Part shown: positions 34,329 through 43,386 of the stretch, piece after piece
Numbering within the stretch: the stretch's first letter is position 1
How the letters are laid out: each line of letters begins with the position of its first letter
Source: Flavicella sp964230805
GTDB taxonomy: Bacteria > Bacteroidota > Bacteroidia > Flavobacteriales > Flavobacteriaceae
Length of the DNA: 64,000 nucleotides
Assembly (NCBI GenBank): GCA_964230805.1
Contig: CAXRIA010000034.1
Coordinates: 62,001-126,000 of the forward strand
Direction of reading: 5' to 3'
Position numbers and translations under genes: made by a program
Notes under the pieces: model-generated
The model's input: only the letters and a program-made list of their open reading frames with translations
What the model was told of the DNA's origin: nothing
Database searches by the model: none

Positions 34329-36143
34329 ATGACTTATTGGAAGCCATCGAAAAAACAAATTTCGGAGAGTAATATTAATAAAATGATGCAGCTTACTGGG
34401 CAAAAGTCAAGCAAAGATTTTTGGCGTTGGTCAGTTACTGAAAAAGAAAGCTTTTGGGAAAAAACAATGACGGCACTTGGTATTGTTTTTTCCAAAAAAT
34501 GGCACACATTACTCGATGTTACAGAAGGAGTGGAAACAGCAAAGTGGTTGGTGGGAGCCCAAATGAACATTGTAGATTCTTGTTTCCAAAACAGCCCTTC
34601 CGACAAAGCAATTAGCTTTCAAAAAGAAAAAGGTGTTCTTGAAAAAAAATCCTTTGGAGAATTAGAAACCCTTGTAAACAAAGCTTCCAATGCATTATTT
34701 GAGTATGGCTTAAAAGAAAGAGACGTCGTCGCAATTTTCATGCCGATGACCTTAGAAGCGGTGGTTATTTATTTGGCAGCAATCAAAGCGGGAATGGTAG
34801 TAGCAACCATTGCCGATAGCTTTTCCGTACAAGAAATACAAAACCGTTTGAACATAACAAAACCTGCCTTAGTTTTTACACAAGACATTTCGTATCGAAA
34901 TGGGAAAAAACATAGGCTTTACGAAAAAACAATCGAGGCCACAGAGATTCCAGTCATCGTAGTGTCTGCAGGTACAAAACGGATTCAAAAAAGAAGTCAA
35001 GACAATTATTGGAATCGTTTTCTGAGTAAAAAGACGGATTTCGAATCTGTGAAAATGACTGCAGAAGAAACGATGACCGTTTTATTTTCTTCAGGAACAA
35101 CCGGACAACCCAAAGCCATACCTTGGAATCATAGTACGCCCATCAAATCGGCCTCAGACGCCTATTACCATCACAATATTCAAAAAAGTGATGTCCTTTG
35201 TTGGCCCACAAATTTGGGTTGGATGATGGGGCCCTGGTTGATTTTTGCTGCCTTTATCAACAAGGCAAGTATGGCGCTTTATTACGGAGCTCCTTTTCAA
35301 AAAGAATTCGGAAAATTTGTGGAAGAAGCGGAAGTCACGATGCTAGGTGTGGTTCCTAGCCTTGTAAAGCAATGGAAAGCTTCCAGAGCAATGGAAGAAT
35401 TTTGTTGGAGCAAAATCAAATGTTTTAGTTCTACTGGAGAAGTCTCCAACCCCGAAGAAATGAACTATTTGATGCAGCTAGCAAACAACAAGCCCGTTAT
35501 TGAGTATTGTGGTGGAACGGAAATTGGAGGAGGCTATATTGCGAGCACCCTTTTGGAGGAAAATATGCCAAGTCAGTTTTCGAGTCAAACCATGGGAGGA
35601 GCATTTGTGCTCTTAGACCTAGAAGGGAATTTGGCTTCAGAAGGAGAAGTTTTCCTAATACCTCCTATTTTAGGACTTTCCACAACCTTGCTAAATAAAA
35701 ATCATTACAAAACCTATTACCAAGGAGTTCCGGCATTGGCAGGACAAATTTTGAGACGTCATGGAGACGCCATGGAACAATTAGACAATGGGTATTACAA
35801 AGCAAAAGGGCGAATAGACGACACGATGAATTTAGGAGGTGTCAAAGTGAGTGCTCAACAAATAGAAAAAGTTATTTCTCGACTAGAAGTTGTTCAGGAA
35901 TGTGCAGCAATTGCGATAGAGCCCGAAGAAGGAGGTCCCAGTAAATTGGTAATTTTTTACGTGGCTGAAATAGAAATGGAGCCACAAGAAGTATTGGGAG
36001 AAATGCAGCAAAAAATAAAAATGGAATTAAATCCTCTCTTCAAAGTAGCAGATTTGGTGAAAATTGATACCTTGCCACGAACAGCTTCACACAAGTTAAA
36101 AAGACAGGAATTGAGAGTGAAATATAAGGCTGAAAAATTTTAA
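34329..36143 (+). CDS. AMP-forming acyl-CoA synthetase (acetyl-CoA synthetase-like)
   Basis: A 604-residue ANL-superfamily ligase that activates a carboxylate through an acyl-adenylate. The N-terminal part (DFWRWSVTEKESFWEKTM) resembles the acetyl-CoA synthetase N-terminal cap. The P-loop-like A3 motif is VLFSSGTTGQPKAIPWNH (about 252-269); the adenylate motif is EYCGGTEIGGGY; the hinge is GRIDDTMNLGGVKVS; and the catalytic lysine lies in RTASHKLKRQELR near the end. Acetate, propionate or acetoacetate are all possible; related plant enzymes are the AAE17/18 group. Confidence 0.82.
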   Translation: MTYWKPSKKQISESNINKMMQLTGQKSSKDFWRWSVTEKESFWEKTMTALGIVFSKKWHTLLDVTEGVETAKWLVGAQMNIVDSCFQNSPSDKAISFQKEKGVLEKKSFGELETLVNKASNALFEYGLKERDVVAIFMPMTLEAVVIYLAAIKAGMVVATIADSFSVQEIQNRLNITKPALVFTQDISYRNGKKHRLYEKTIEATEIPVIVVSAGTKRIQKRSQDNYWNRFLSKKTDFESVKMTAEETMTVLFSSGTTGQPKAIPWNHSTPIKSASDAYYHHNIQKSDVLCWPTNLGWMMGPWLIFAAFINKASMALYYGAPFQKEFGKFVEEAEVTMLGVVPSLVKQWKASRAMEEFCWSKIKCFSSTGEVSNPEEMNYLMQLANNKPVIEYCGGTEIGGGYIASTLLEENMPSQFSSQTMGGAFVLLDLEGNLASEGEVFLIPPILGLSTTLLNKNHYKTYYQGVPALAGQILRRHGDAMEQLDNGYYKAKGRIDDTMNLGGVKVSAQQIEKVISRLEVVQECAAIAIEPEEGGPSKLVIFYVAEIEMEPQEVLGEMQQKIKMELNPLFKVADLVKIDTLPRTASHKLKRQELRVKYKAEKF

Positions 36144-36149
36144 TAGACT

Positions 36150-36157
36150 TAAATTTG
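36150..36157 (+). promoter_or_regulatory. Promoter -7 box of exonuclease III gene (TAAATTTG)
   Basis: Exact TAnnTTTG match 29 nt before the ATG at 36187. Confidence 0.5.
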
Positions 36158-36186
36158 ACCTTTCGAATGATTAAAAACACCCCCCT

Positions 36187-36954
36187 ATGGAAATGAAAAT
36201 AATATCGTACAATGTCAATGGAATTCGAGCGGCATTAAAAAAAGGATTCATCGAATGGTTGGAAGCAGCCAACCCAGATGTTATTTGTTTGCAAGAAACC
36301 AAAGCCCACAAAGAGCAGTTGGATTTGTCGCTCTTTGAAAATGCAGGATATCCCTATCACTATTGGTTTTCAGCTCAAAAAAAAGGATACAGTAGTGTTG
36401 CGATATTGTGTAAAAAAGAACCTAAGAATATTGTTTATGGAACAGGAATTGACTCCATGGATTTTGAAGGAAGAAATATTCGGGTCGATTTTGAAACGGT
36501 TTCCATCATGAGTTTGTATTTGCCATCCGGGACCAACGATGCGCGCTTGGACTTTAAATTGAAATACATGGCAGAATTTCAAGCGTACGTAAATCAATTG
36601 AAAAAAGAAGTTCCCAATTTAATTATTTGTGGCGATTACAATATATGCCATGAAGAGATTGACATTCACAACCCAAAAATGAAAGGCGTTTCCGGATTTT
36701 TACCTGCGGAACGAACATGGATTGGAAATTTTATTAAGAGTGGTTTTATCGATAGTTTTAGAGAATTGAACAAAGCGTCTGGGCATTATACATGGTGGAG
36801 TTACAGGGCTAATGCTCGAAACAATAACAAAGGGTGGCGCATTGACTATCACATGATTTCAGAACCGTTGCGAGAACGGCTACAAAGAGCTTATATTCTT
36901 CCCGAGGCGAAACATTCGGATCATTGCCCGATTGTGGTAGAAATCAAAGAATAA
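36187..36954 (+). CDS. xth: Exodeoxyribonuclease III / AP endonuclease
   Basis: A 255-residue EEP-fold enzyme that cuts DNA at abasic sites and degrades 3' ends. Motifs in order: ISYNVNGIRAA (5-15), CLQETKAH with metal-binding Glu, LYLPSGTND, ICGDYNICHEEID (catalytic Asp-x-Asn) and the C-terminal SDHCPIVVE with the catalytic Asp-His. The family usually begins at MKIISYN, so the ATG at 36193 may be the real start (two residues shorter). Cytoplasmic, with no signal. Distinct from the two other EEP-fold proteins at the right end of the window. Confidence 0.94.
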   Translation: MEMKIISYNVNGIRAALKKGFIEWLEAANPDVICLQETKAHKEQLDLSLFENAGYPYHYWFSAQKKGYSSVAILCKKEPKNIVYGTGIDSMDFEGRNIRVDFETVSIMSLYLPSGTNDARLDFKLKYMAEFQAYVNQLKKEVPNLIICGDYNICHEEIDIHNPKMKGVSGFLPAERTWIGNFIKSGFIDSFRELNKASGHYTWWSYRANARNNNKGWRIDYHMISEPLRERLQRAYILPEAKHSDHCPIVVEIKE

Positions 36955-37025
36955 AGTGTAAATTTAAACCATCGCAAAGCCTTTTAAAATTGAAACGTAT
37001 TTTGGAGGGAATCTACCTTAAAAAA

Positions 37026-38537
37026 ATGAAGAAAAACTTACCCCTTTTTTGGCACATCATTCTCTTAGTCTGTTTTGTTTCAAATGCCCAACAGTCCAAA
37101 GGTGATATTGCTGAAATCTCAAAAGACAGTCTTGAGGTTATTTCACAAGAAATCAAGATCGATTCCATTCATTCCGTTGCAGAGATTGACAGTCTTTGGA
37201 TTGAAACCATGTACAGTTCACCGCTCTACAAAGAGCCAATGGCTCATACAGAAACGACATCGAAGGCCGAAGAGTCAATCCTGACAACAGAGGTGTTAAA
37301 GCAACGGTTGTCTGTTTTGGACGCAAATACGCCATTTAATTTAGAATACAACCCCGTTTTGGAACGGCTGATAAAATCGTACCTAAAAACAAGAAAGAAA
37401 TACTATCCGAAAATGATGGCAAGAGCGCGTTATTATTTTCCGATGTTCGAGTCGTTTTTGGACAAGTACGACATTCCTTTGGAAATAAAATATTTGGCCG
37501 TAGTAGAGTCCGCTTTGAACCCCAGAGCAAAATCAAGAGTGGGTGCCACAGGGCTTTGGCAATTTATGTATCAAACAGGAAAGCAGTTTGATTTGAACAT
37601 AAGCTCCTACATAGACGAGCGGCAAGACCCTGTAAAAGCAACAGAAGCAGCTTGTCAGTATTTGGAAAAGTTGTACAAAATTTTTAACGATTGGGATCTG
37701 GCATTGGCTGCCTATAATTCTGGACCGGGCAATGTTTCGAAGGCAATTCGTAGATCTGGAGGACACAGAAATTATTGGAATATACGTCCCTTTTTGCCCA
37801 GAGAAACGGCAGGCTATTTGCCCGCTTTTTATGCCATCATGTATATTTTTGAGCATGCAGAGGAGCACGACATACAACCCCTGTCTCCAAGGATTCCTCA
37901 TTTTGCAACAGATACCATTCAGCCCAAGCGTCTGCTGACCTTTGAACAATTGAGTGAAACGCTGGACATAGAGGTTGACATGTTGCAATTTTTAAATCCA
38001 GAGTACAAATTGGACATTGTTCCTTATGTTGCAGAAAAGAAGTATGCCATTCGATTGCCGAGGGAAGCGATGGGTGCCTTTGTAGAGAAGGAGGCAGATT
38101 TGTACAAATTGGCAGCGCAGGAAGATGCCGAAAGAGAAAAACCGCTGCCAAAGTATTTTGAGATGAATCAGCGCATACGATACAAGGTAAAAAGTGGAGA
38201 CTATTTAGGAAAAATAGCAAATCGCTATGGAGTTCGTGTTTCGGAGATAAAAAAATGGAACGGAATGCGAACCACGAACATTACCGTAGGAAAATATTTG
38301 ACCATTTATCCAAGGCGACTGAATTTTTCTGTGGCCAGAAAAGCAACAAAATCATACAAACCAAAAGTAGGAAAAGGCAAAAAAAGAAGTTATACCATTC
38401 AAAGAGGAGATTCGCTCTGGAGTATCTCAAAAAAGTATCCAAAAATTAGTATTCAGCAATTGAAAGATTGGAATGGGATTCGTGACGGCAAAAGACTCAT
38501 GCCGGGAGAAAAAATTGTGATTTATGAAAAGTCTTAA
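37026..38537 (+). CDS. Membrane-bound lytic transglycosylase with LysM repeats (MltD-like)
   Basis: About 503 residues. It starts at the ATG at 37026, which gives a signal peptide (about 1-22, hydrophobic core LFWHIILLVCFVSNAQ). A longer open frame upstream lacks signal character and overlaps the exonuclease gene. The SLT goose-lysozyme-like domain (about 110-240) has the catalytic glutamate in AVVESALNPRAKS and motifs GATGLWQFM and LAAYNSGPGNV. Two LysM modules near the C-terminus (IRYKVKSGDYLGKIANRYG and YTIQRGDSLWSISKKYP) bind peptidoglycan. Periplasmic; it cleaves glycan strands. The end overlaps the DUF4837 gene by 14 nt. Confidence 0.9.
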   Translation: MKKNLPLFWHIILLVCFVSNAQQSKGDIAEISKDSLEVISQEIKIDSIHSVAEIDSLWIETMYSSPLYKEPMAHTETTSKAEESILTTEVLKQRLSVLDANTPFNLEYNPVLERLIKSYLKTRKKYYPKMMARARYYFPMFESFLDKYDIPLEIKYLAVVESALNPRAKSRVGATGLWQFMYQTGKQFDLNISSYIDERQDPVKATEAACQYLEKLYKIFNDWDLALAAYNSGPGNVSKAIRRSGGHRNYWNIRPFLPRETAGYLPAFYAIMYIFEHAEEHDIQPLSPRIPHFATDTIQPKRLLTFEQLSETLDIEVDMLQFLNPEYKLDIVPYVAEKKYAIRLPREAMGAFVEKEADLYKLAAQEDAEREKPLPKYFEMNQRIRYKVKSGDYLGKIANRYGVRVSEIKKWNGMRTTNITVGKYLTIYPRRLNFSVARKATKSYKPKVGKGKKRSYTIQRGDSLWSISKKYPKISIQQLKDWNGIRDGKRLMPGEKIVIYEKS

Positions 38538-39585
38538 AAAAATGAAAATTTTAGAAAATTCTGACAACTGTCAAACAAGTAAAACAAGTTTGCTCAGAAC
38601 ATCTTTGACGCTCCTACTTTGCCTGTTGGTTTTTTTCAGTTGTGATTCTAAAAAACAGGCTCCTGTTTTGTCTAGTTCAAACGGTAGAATGAACCATGTA
38701 TTGTTTGTCGTTGACAATAGCAATTGGGAGGGTGAGATCGGAGACAAATTGAAAGAGATTGTAACCACGCCGGTTTTGGGATTGCCTCAGGAAGAAAATC
38801 AATTTTCGATTACTCAGGTTCCCACGAGCTCTTTCGGCAAAATGTTCAAAGCCAGTCGCAATATTCTGATTGTAGAATTTGATACCATTAATACCGTACA
38901 AATGAAGAGAAATTTGTACGCAAAACCGCAACAAATCATTCGGGTGACAGGAACTTCAGAAGAAGAAATTGTCAAAACTTTGGAAGCCTATAAAAACACC
39001 TTGATCGAAACATTTAAAAAATCAGATATTCAAAATATTCAAGCAGAGATAAAAGGAAAATCGTACCCGAAAAACCAATTCAAAACCTTACAGAATTTAG
39101 GAATCGAGCTAACTGTTCCAAATTTTTTCAGATTGGTTGATGACACAGGAGATTTTTTGTGGTTGCGTCAATACTTGTCAGGAGGAATTGCCAAAGGAGA
39201 CGGTCGGTCAAATATTTTGGTATACGCGGTACCAATCCCTGCAGATAAAAATTCCTTGCTTGCGTCCATTACCCAAATGCGTGATTCTATTGGTAAAATC
39301 TATTTGCCAGGAAGTAAAGAAGAGATGTATATGATTACTGAAAAAGCCTTTAAACCAAGAGTATTTCAAACAAAAATTGCAGATCGAACCGCCTATAAAA
39401 CATTGGGTAAGTGGGAATTATTAAATGATTTCATGGCAGGCCCATTCACGAATTTCGTAATAGAAGATCAAAAAAACAATCGCTGGATTGTTTTGGAAGG
39501 ATTTACCTATGCCCCTTCGGTAGCCAAAAGAGATTATATGTTTGAACTGGAAGCGGTTTTAAAAACGGTCCAGTTTGTGAAATAA
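38524..39585 (+). CDS. DUF4837 family lipoprotein
   Basis: A 353-residue predicted lipoprotein of unknown function. After a longish polar N-terminus there is a hydrophobic run and lipobox VFFSC (Cys about 42). An ATG at 38542 is an alternative start that gives a shorter n-region. The mature part is mixed alpha/beta without a motif I recognise. Its start overlaps the lytic transglycosylase gene by 14 nt, so the two are co-expressed. The pairing suggests an envelope role, which is inference only. Confidence 0.75.
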   Translation: MKSLKKMKILENSDNCQTSKTSLLRTSLTLLLCLLVFFSCDSKKQAPVLSSSNGRMNHVLFVVDNSNWEGEIGDKLKEIVTTPVLGLPQEENQFSITQVPTSSFGKMFKASRNILIVEFDTINTVQMKRNLYAKPQQIIRVTGTSEEEIVKTLEAYKNTLIETFKKSDIQNIQAEIKGKSYPKNQFKTLQNLGIELTVPNFFRLVDDTGDFLWLRQYLSGGIAKGDGRSNILVYAVPIPADKNSLLASITQMRDSIGKIYLPGSKEEMYMITEKAFKPRVFQTKIADRTAYKTLGKWELLNDFMAGPFTNFVIEDQKNNRWIVLEGFTYAPSVAKRDYMFELEAVLKTVQFVK

Positions 39586-39830
39586 TGACTTCGAAAATTA
39601 GGCAATCTGGCTGGGTAGAGGGCAATATGTGATGCTTGTATATTCCCGAACGTTCGTTATAAATTTGTTATTTGCGATAGAAAGTGTAACTTTAGAAAGC
39701 TATTGAAAAAGAAATGACTTGCCTCATTGCCTTGTAATTGTATTGTGAAAAAAACAATTGGCATTGTATCCTTTTGTCAAGGATTGCTTTTTCAGTAGAA
39801 AATAAATTGTAAATTCTAAATGAAAAAGTT
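39586..39830. other. Intergenic region before the T9SS cargo gene
   Basis: About 245 nt with no credible gene. It holds a perfect 10-nt palindrome CGAACGTTCG (39647-39656). It also holds a bulged stem-loop, TGCC..AATGT-type arms AATTGT (39736-39741) and ACAATT (39754-39759) extended by TGCC/GGCA, which may lie in the leader of the next gene. No exact TAnnTTTG box was found. Confidence 0.35.
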
Positions 39831-40745
39831 ATGAAAAAGCTATGGCAAATGGTAGTTGCATGTTTTTTAATTGCAACGAGTAAAGCACAAATTATTGACA
39901 GTACTATTGATGACCCGGGTGATATTGCTTTTGTCGCCTATCACAACAATCCTGATGGATTTTCTTTTGTTTTTTTAGACCATTGTCCCAATGGTACAAG
40001 CATTCGTTTTGTTGACGAAGAGTGGAATGGAGAGCGTTTTGTTTCTGCCCAAACAGAGGGAGAGGTATTGTGGACCAATGATACAGGTCAAACGCTTTCT
40101 AGTGGAACCGTAATTCATATTGAAAATGCCAATGACAACGCACCAGGGATTACAGCTTCACAAGGAATTGCGATAGAGGACGATGGGGGGTTTTCTTTGG
40201 ATTTGACAGATGACGGTATTTTAGCCATCACAGGAACACGATCGTCTCCAGAAAATTTTTTAGCTTTTTTTGGAGACACCACCGACTCTAGTTTACTCGG
40301 TACTTTTTTGTCAAATGGACAAACAGCCAATCAAGATGCGAGTTATGGAGCTGGTTATTATTCGGGAGTTTCTCACTGTACAGGAATTACAATCGGAGAT
40401 TGCGCAAGCAGGTTGAATAGCAAAAACAATTGGACTATTACAGATACGTTTGATTATCCCGCATTTGTGATCAACGCACTTGGTCTTGAGGGTGTTTTAG
40501 CAATCACCCCCCTTTCAGATAAAAGAGGTTTGGTGAAAATAAGTCCCAATCCAGTGACGGATGCGCTGACAATTTCTTACGAAGAAATCCCACGAAGAAT
40601 TCGCATTCACACACTTACAGGAAAACAAGTTTTGGAAGATTCGTCTGCATCTAGTGTGTCGGTTCGTTTTCTGTCGAATGGGATGTATTTTCTCGATGTT
40701 GAGTTTCGAGATTTTCGTGTCGTGGAAAAATTTATTAAAAACTAA
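39831..40745 (+). CDS. Secreted protein with T9SS type A C-terminal sorting domain
   Basis: A 304-residue cargo protein of the type IX secretion system. The signal peptide is MKKLWQMVVACFLIATSKAQ. The mature region (about 20-225) is a beta-rich domain with two cysteine pairs; its opening GDIAFVAYHNNPDGFSFVFL and the segment IRFVDEEWNGERF resemble a domain found in many exported Bacteroidota proteins. Residues about 232-304 are the sorting domain (ISPNPVTDALTISYE, LTGKQVL, LSNGMYFLDVE, EKFIKN). Final product is expected at the cell surface or outside the cell. Function of the mature domain is unknown. It stands alone between a lipoprotein gene and recA. Confidence 0.85.
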   Translation: MKKLWQMVVACFLIATSKAQIIDSTIDDPGDIAFVAYHNNPDGFSFVFLDHCPNGTSIRFVDEEWNGERFVSAQTEGEVLWTNDTGQTLSSGTVIHIENANDNAPGITASQGIAIEDDGGFSLDLTDDGILAITGTRSSPENFLAFFGDTTDSSLLGTFLSNGQTANQDASYGAGYYSGVSHCTGITIGDCASRLNSKNNWTITDTFDYPAFVINALGLEGVLAITPLSDKRGLVKISPNPVTDALTISYEEIPRRIRIHTLTGKQVLEDSSASSVSVRFLSNGMYFLDVEFRDFRVVEKFIKN

Positions 40746-40861
40746 AGAGTTCTTTTTTTTTGTTGAAAAGTTCCTCGTCAAGAGGTGTTTCTGAGCAAAA
40801 AGAACGTAATATTTTTACTATTTTTACTTTCTAATTTTATTTAAATAGAACGATTATAGTT

Positions 40862-41872
40862 ATGGCAAATGACAACAAGGAAAAAGACGCGAAGTTGAAA
40901 GCGTTGCAGATGACACTAGACAAGCTTGACAAAACTTATGGAAAGGGAGCAGTGATGAAAATGGGAGATGTTGCCCATGTAGATGTAGAGTCTATTTCAT
41001 CGGGGTCGCTTGGTTTGGATTTGGCTTTGGGAGTAGGAGGTTACCCGAAAGGAAGAGTCATTGAAATTTATGGGCCAGAATCTTCAGGAAAAACAACCTT
41101 GACCATTCATGCCATAGCAGAAGCGCAAAAAGCAGGGGGAATTGCAGCATTTATTGATGCAGAACATGCTTTTGATCGTTTTTACGCAGAAAATTTAGGA
41201 GTAGATATAGACAATCTGATCATTTCACAGCCAGATCATGGAGAACAAGCACTTGAAATCGCGGAAAATCTTATCCGTTCAGGAGCCATTGATATTGTGG
41301 TTATTGATTCCGTAGCAGCATTGACGCCAAAAAGTGAAATTGAAGGAGAAATGGGAGACTCAAAAATGGGATTGCACGCACGTTTGATGTCACAAGCATT
41401 GCGAAAACTCACGGGAACCATTTCAAAAACTAACTGTACCGTAATTTTTATCAACCAATTGCGAGAAAAAATTGGCGTGATGTTCGGAAATCCAGAAACG
41501 ACGACAGGAGGAAATGCATTGAAGTTTTACGCTTCGGTGCGTTTGGATATTCGCAGAAGAACTCAAATTAAAGATGGCGATCAAGTGATTGGAAATAGCA
41601 CCAAGGTAAAAGTGGTGAAAAACAAAGTAGCCCCACCTTTCCAACAAGCAGAATTTGACATTATGTATGGAGAAGGCGTTTCCAAAGTGGGAGAAATCTT
41701 AGACATTGGAGTCACCTATGGAATTATCAAAAAAAGCGGTTCTTGGTTCAGTTATGGAGATACCAAACTGGGACAAGGTCGAGATGCGGTGAAAAACCTA
41801 ATCAAAGACAATCCAGAGTTGGCGGAGGAACTGGAAGAAAAAATCAAAGAGGCCATTGAAAATCAAGAATAA
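40862..41872 (+). CDS. recA: Recombinase RecA
   Basis: A 336-residue RecA, the strand-exchange protein of homologous recombination. Walker A is GPESSGKTTL (about 68-77), Walker B VIDSVAAL, the L2 loop FINQLREKIGVMFGNPETTTGG. The acidic C-terminus (ELAEELEEKIKEAIENQE) is typical. A near-consensus TATTTTTA box lies at 40819-40826 and a clear terminator follows. I saw no LexA-like site. Confidence 0.98.
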   Translation: MANDNKEKDAKLKALQMTLDKLDKTYGKGAVMKMGDVAHVDVESISSGSLGLDLALGVGGYPKGRVIEIYGPESSGKTTLTIHAIAEAQKAGGIAAFIDAEHAFDRFYAENLGVDIDNLIISQPDHGEQALEIAENLIRSGAIDIVVIDSVAALTPKSEIEGEMGDSKMGLHARLMSQALRKLTGTISKTNCTVIFINQLREKIGVMFGNPETTTGGNALKFYASVRLDIRRRTQIKDGDQVIGNSTKVKVVKNKVAPPFQQAEFDIMYGEGVSKVGEILDIGVTYGIIKKSGSWFSYGDTKLGQGRDAVKNLIKDNPELAEELEEKIKEAIENQE

Positions 41873-41896
41873 AATATTGAGATAAAAGAAATTGTG

Positions 41897-41927
41897 AAGA
41901 GGTAACGTCTAAATGTTACCTCTTTTT
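41897..41927 (+). terminator. Terminator of recA
   Basis: AAGAGGTAAC and GTTACCTCTT form a perfect 10-bp stem with an 8-nt loop followed by T-rich sequence, 24 nt after the recA stop. Confidence 0.8.
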
Positions 41928-41978
41928 TATTTTTAGGAAAACTTATCTTAAAGTTTTCGATACGCTAACAGAATAAGA

Positions 41979-41986
41979 TATCTTTG
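41979..41986 (+). promoter_or_regulatory. Promoter -7 box of the RimB-RimK fusion gene (TATCTTTG)
   Basis: Exact TAnnTTTG match 24 nt upstream of the ATG at 42011. Confidence 0.6.
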
Positions 41987-42010
41987 TAGGTATTAAAAAA
42001 ACAATGTATT

Positions 42011-43384
42011 ATGTCAGAGAAGTTAGTCATAGGAAGTGAAGAGTGGTGTACGCTTCCCGATTTGCAAATCCCAGCGGTAAAAGCAAGAGTAGATTCTGGA
42101 GCGAAAACATCTTCGTTACATGCACTAAATATCATTCCGTTTAAAAAAAACAATGAAAAATGGGTTCGATATGATGTGTATCCGATTCAGGGAAATATTG
42201 TAGTATGTGTGCGTTGCGAATCCAAGGTAATTGACACCAGACATGTAAAAAGTTCTACCGGAGTCAGTGAAAAAAGATTTGTGATCAACACATCTTTAAC
42301 CTTGGGAGGAATGACTTGGGAAATAGAAGTAACCTTAGCAAATAGAGATTCAATGGGGTTTCGGATGCTTTTGGGAAGAGAAGCAATGATTGAAAGAATT
42401 GTGATTGACCCTTCTCAAGAAGAGAGTATTGTCTCCTATACTTCGGAGCAAATTCAATCATTTTACAATATTGATAAAGTTGAGGATAGCGGTTTAAAAA
42501 TAGGGGTATTGGCAAGTAATCCCGACCTCTACAGTAATAAAAGAATTATAGAAGCTGGAGAACAAAGTGGGCATAAAATGTTTTTCTTGAATGCACAGCA
42601 ATGTTACATGAAAATGGATGCAGATACCCCCGAAATTCATTATCGAGGGGGAGCTATTTTAAATGATCTCGATGCAATCATCCCGAGAATAAAGCCAAGT
42701 ATGACCTTTTACGGTTGTGCTTTGATTCGGCAATTTGATTCGATAGGGACACTGATTCAAAATTCGGCAGCAGCCATATCTCAATCCAGAGATAAGTTGT
42801 TTTCTTCTCAGTTATTTTCTAAAAATGGCATACAAATTCCAACGACGGGTTTTGCCAATTCTCCGATCGAAACAAAAGAACTTATCGAAATGGTGAACGG
42901 AGCCCCTTTGATCATAAAACTTCTGGAAAGCACTCAAGGAAAAGGCGTTGTATTGGCAGAGACAAACAAAGCTGCCGAATCGGTGATCAATGCCTTTAAA
43001 AGTTTGAAGACAAATATTTTGGTACAAGAATTTATCAAAGAAGCAGACGGTAAAGATTTGCGTTGTTTTGTCATTGATGGTAAAGTTGTGGCTTCAATAG
43101 AGCGCGTTGCTGTCAAAGGAGAATTTCGAGCAAATATTCACCAAGGAGGAACGGCCAATGTGGTAAAAATTACGCCCGCAGAAAGAAAACTAGCAATCAA
43201 AGCAGCCAAGGTATTGAATTTAGATGTAGCAGGTGTCGATTTGATTCGCTCCAACAAAGGGCCTTTGCTGCTAGAAGTAAATTCGTCCCCAGGATTGGAG
43301 GGTATTGAAAAAGCCACAGGAAAAGATCTTGCGCGTACCATGATTGCAGCCATAGAAAAAAAGTTGAGATATAAGAAAATCTGA
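42011..43384 (+). CDS. RimB-like retropepsin domain fused to RimK-type glutamate ligase
   Basis: A 457-residue two-domain protein. Residues 1-140 belong to the ATP-dependent zinc protease/RimB family, a retropepsin-like fold; the DSGA active motif is at 28-31 (ARVDSGAKTSSLHAL). Residues about 155-457 are an ATP-grasp RimK ligase, with PLIIKLLESTQGKGVVLAE, DLRCFVIDGKVVASIER and VDLIRSNKGPLLLEVNSSPG. RimK adds glutamates to the C-terminus of ribosomal protein S6; RimB-type proteases trim such tails. The fusion therefore joins a writer and a possible eraser. The target here is unproven. An ABC ATPase begins 2 nt later. Confidence 0.87.
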   Translation: MSEKLVIGSEEWCTLPDLQIPAVKARVDSGAKTSSLHALNIIPFKKNNEKWVRYDVYPIQGNIVVCVRCESKVIDTRHVKSSTGVSEKRFVINTSLTLGGMTWEIEVTLANRDSMGFRMLLGREAMIERIVIDPSQEESIVSYTSEQIQSFYNIDKVEDSGLKIGVLASNPDLYSNKRIIEAGEQSGHKMFFLNAQQCYMKMDADTPEIHYRGGAILNDLDAIIPRIKPSMTFYGCALIRQFDSIGTLIQNSAAAISQSRDKLFSSQLFSKNGIQIPTTGFANSPIETKELIEMVNGAPLIIKLLESTQGKGVVLAETNKAAESVINAFKSLKTNILVQEFIKEADGKDLRCFVIDGKVVASIERVAVKGEFRANIHQGGTANVVKITPAERKLAIKAAKVLNLDVAGVDLIRSNKGPLLLEVNSSPGLEGIEKATGKDLARTMIAAIEKKLRYKKI

Positions 43385-43386
43385 TT

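Noticed and set aside
39585..39632. 15-codon ORF overlapping the DUF4837 stop as TAATG
   Set aside because: Very short, no ribosome-binding sequence of note, no conserved feature; likely chance.
39647..39656. CGAACGTTCG palindrome, considered as a LexA-like or regulator site
   Set aside because: A single 10-nt palindrome without a second copy or a nearby matching promoter; no LexA gene is evident.
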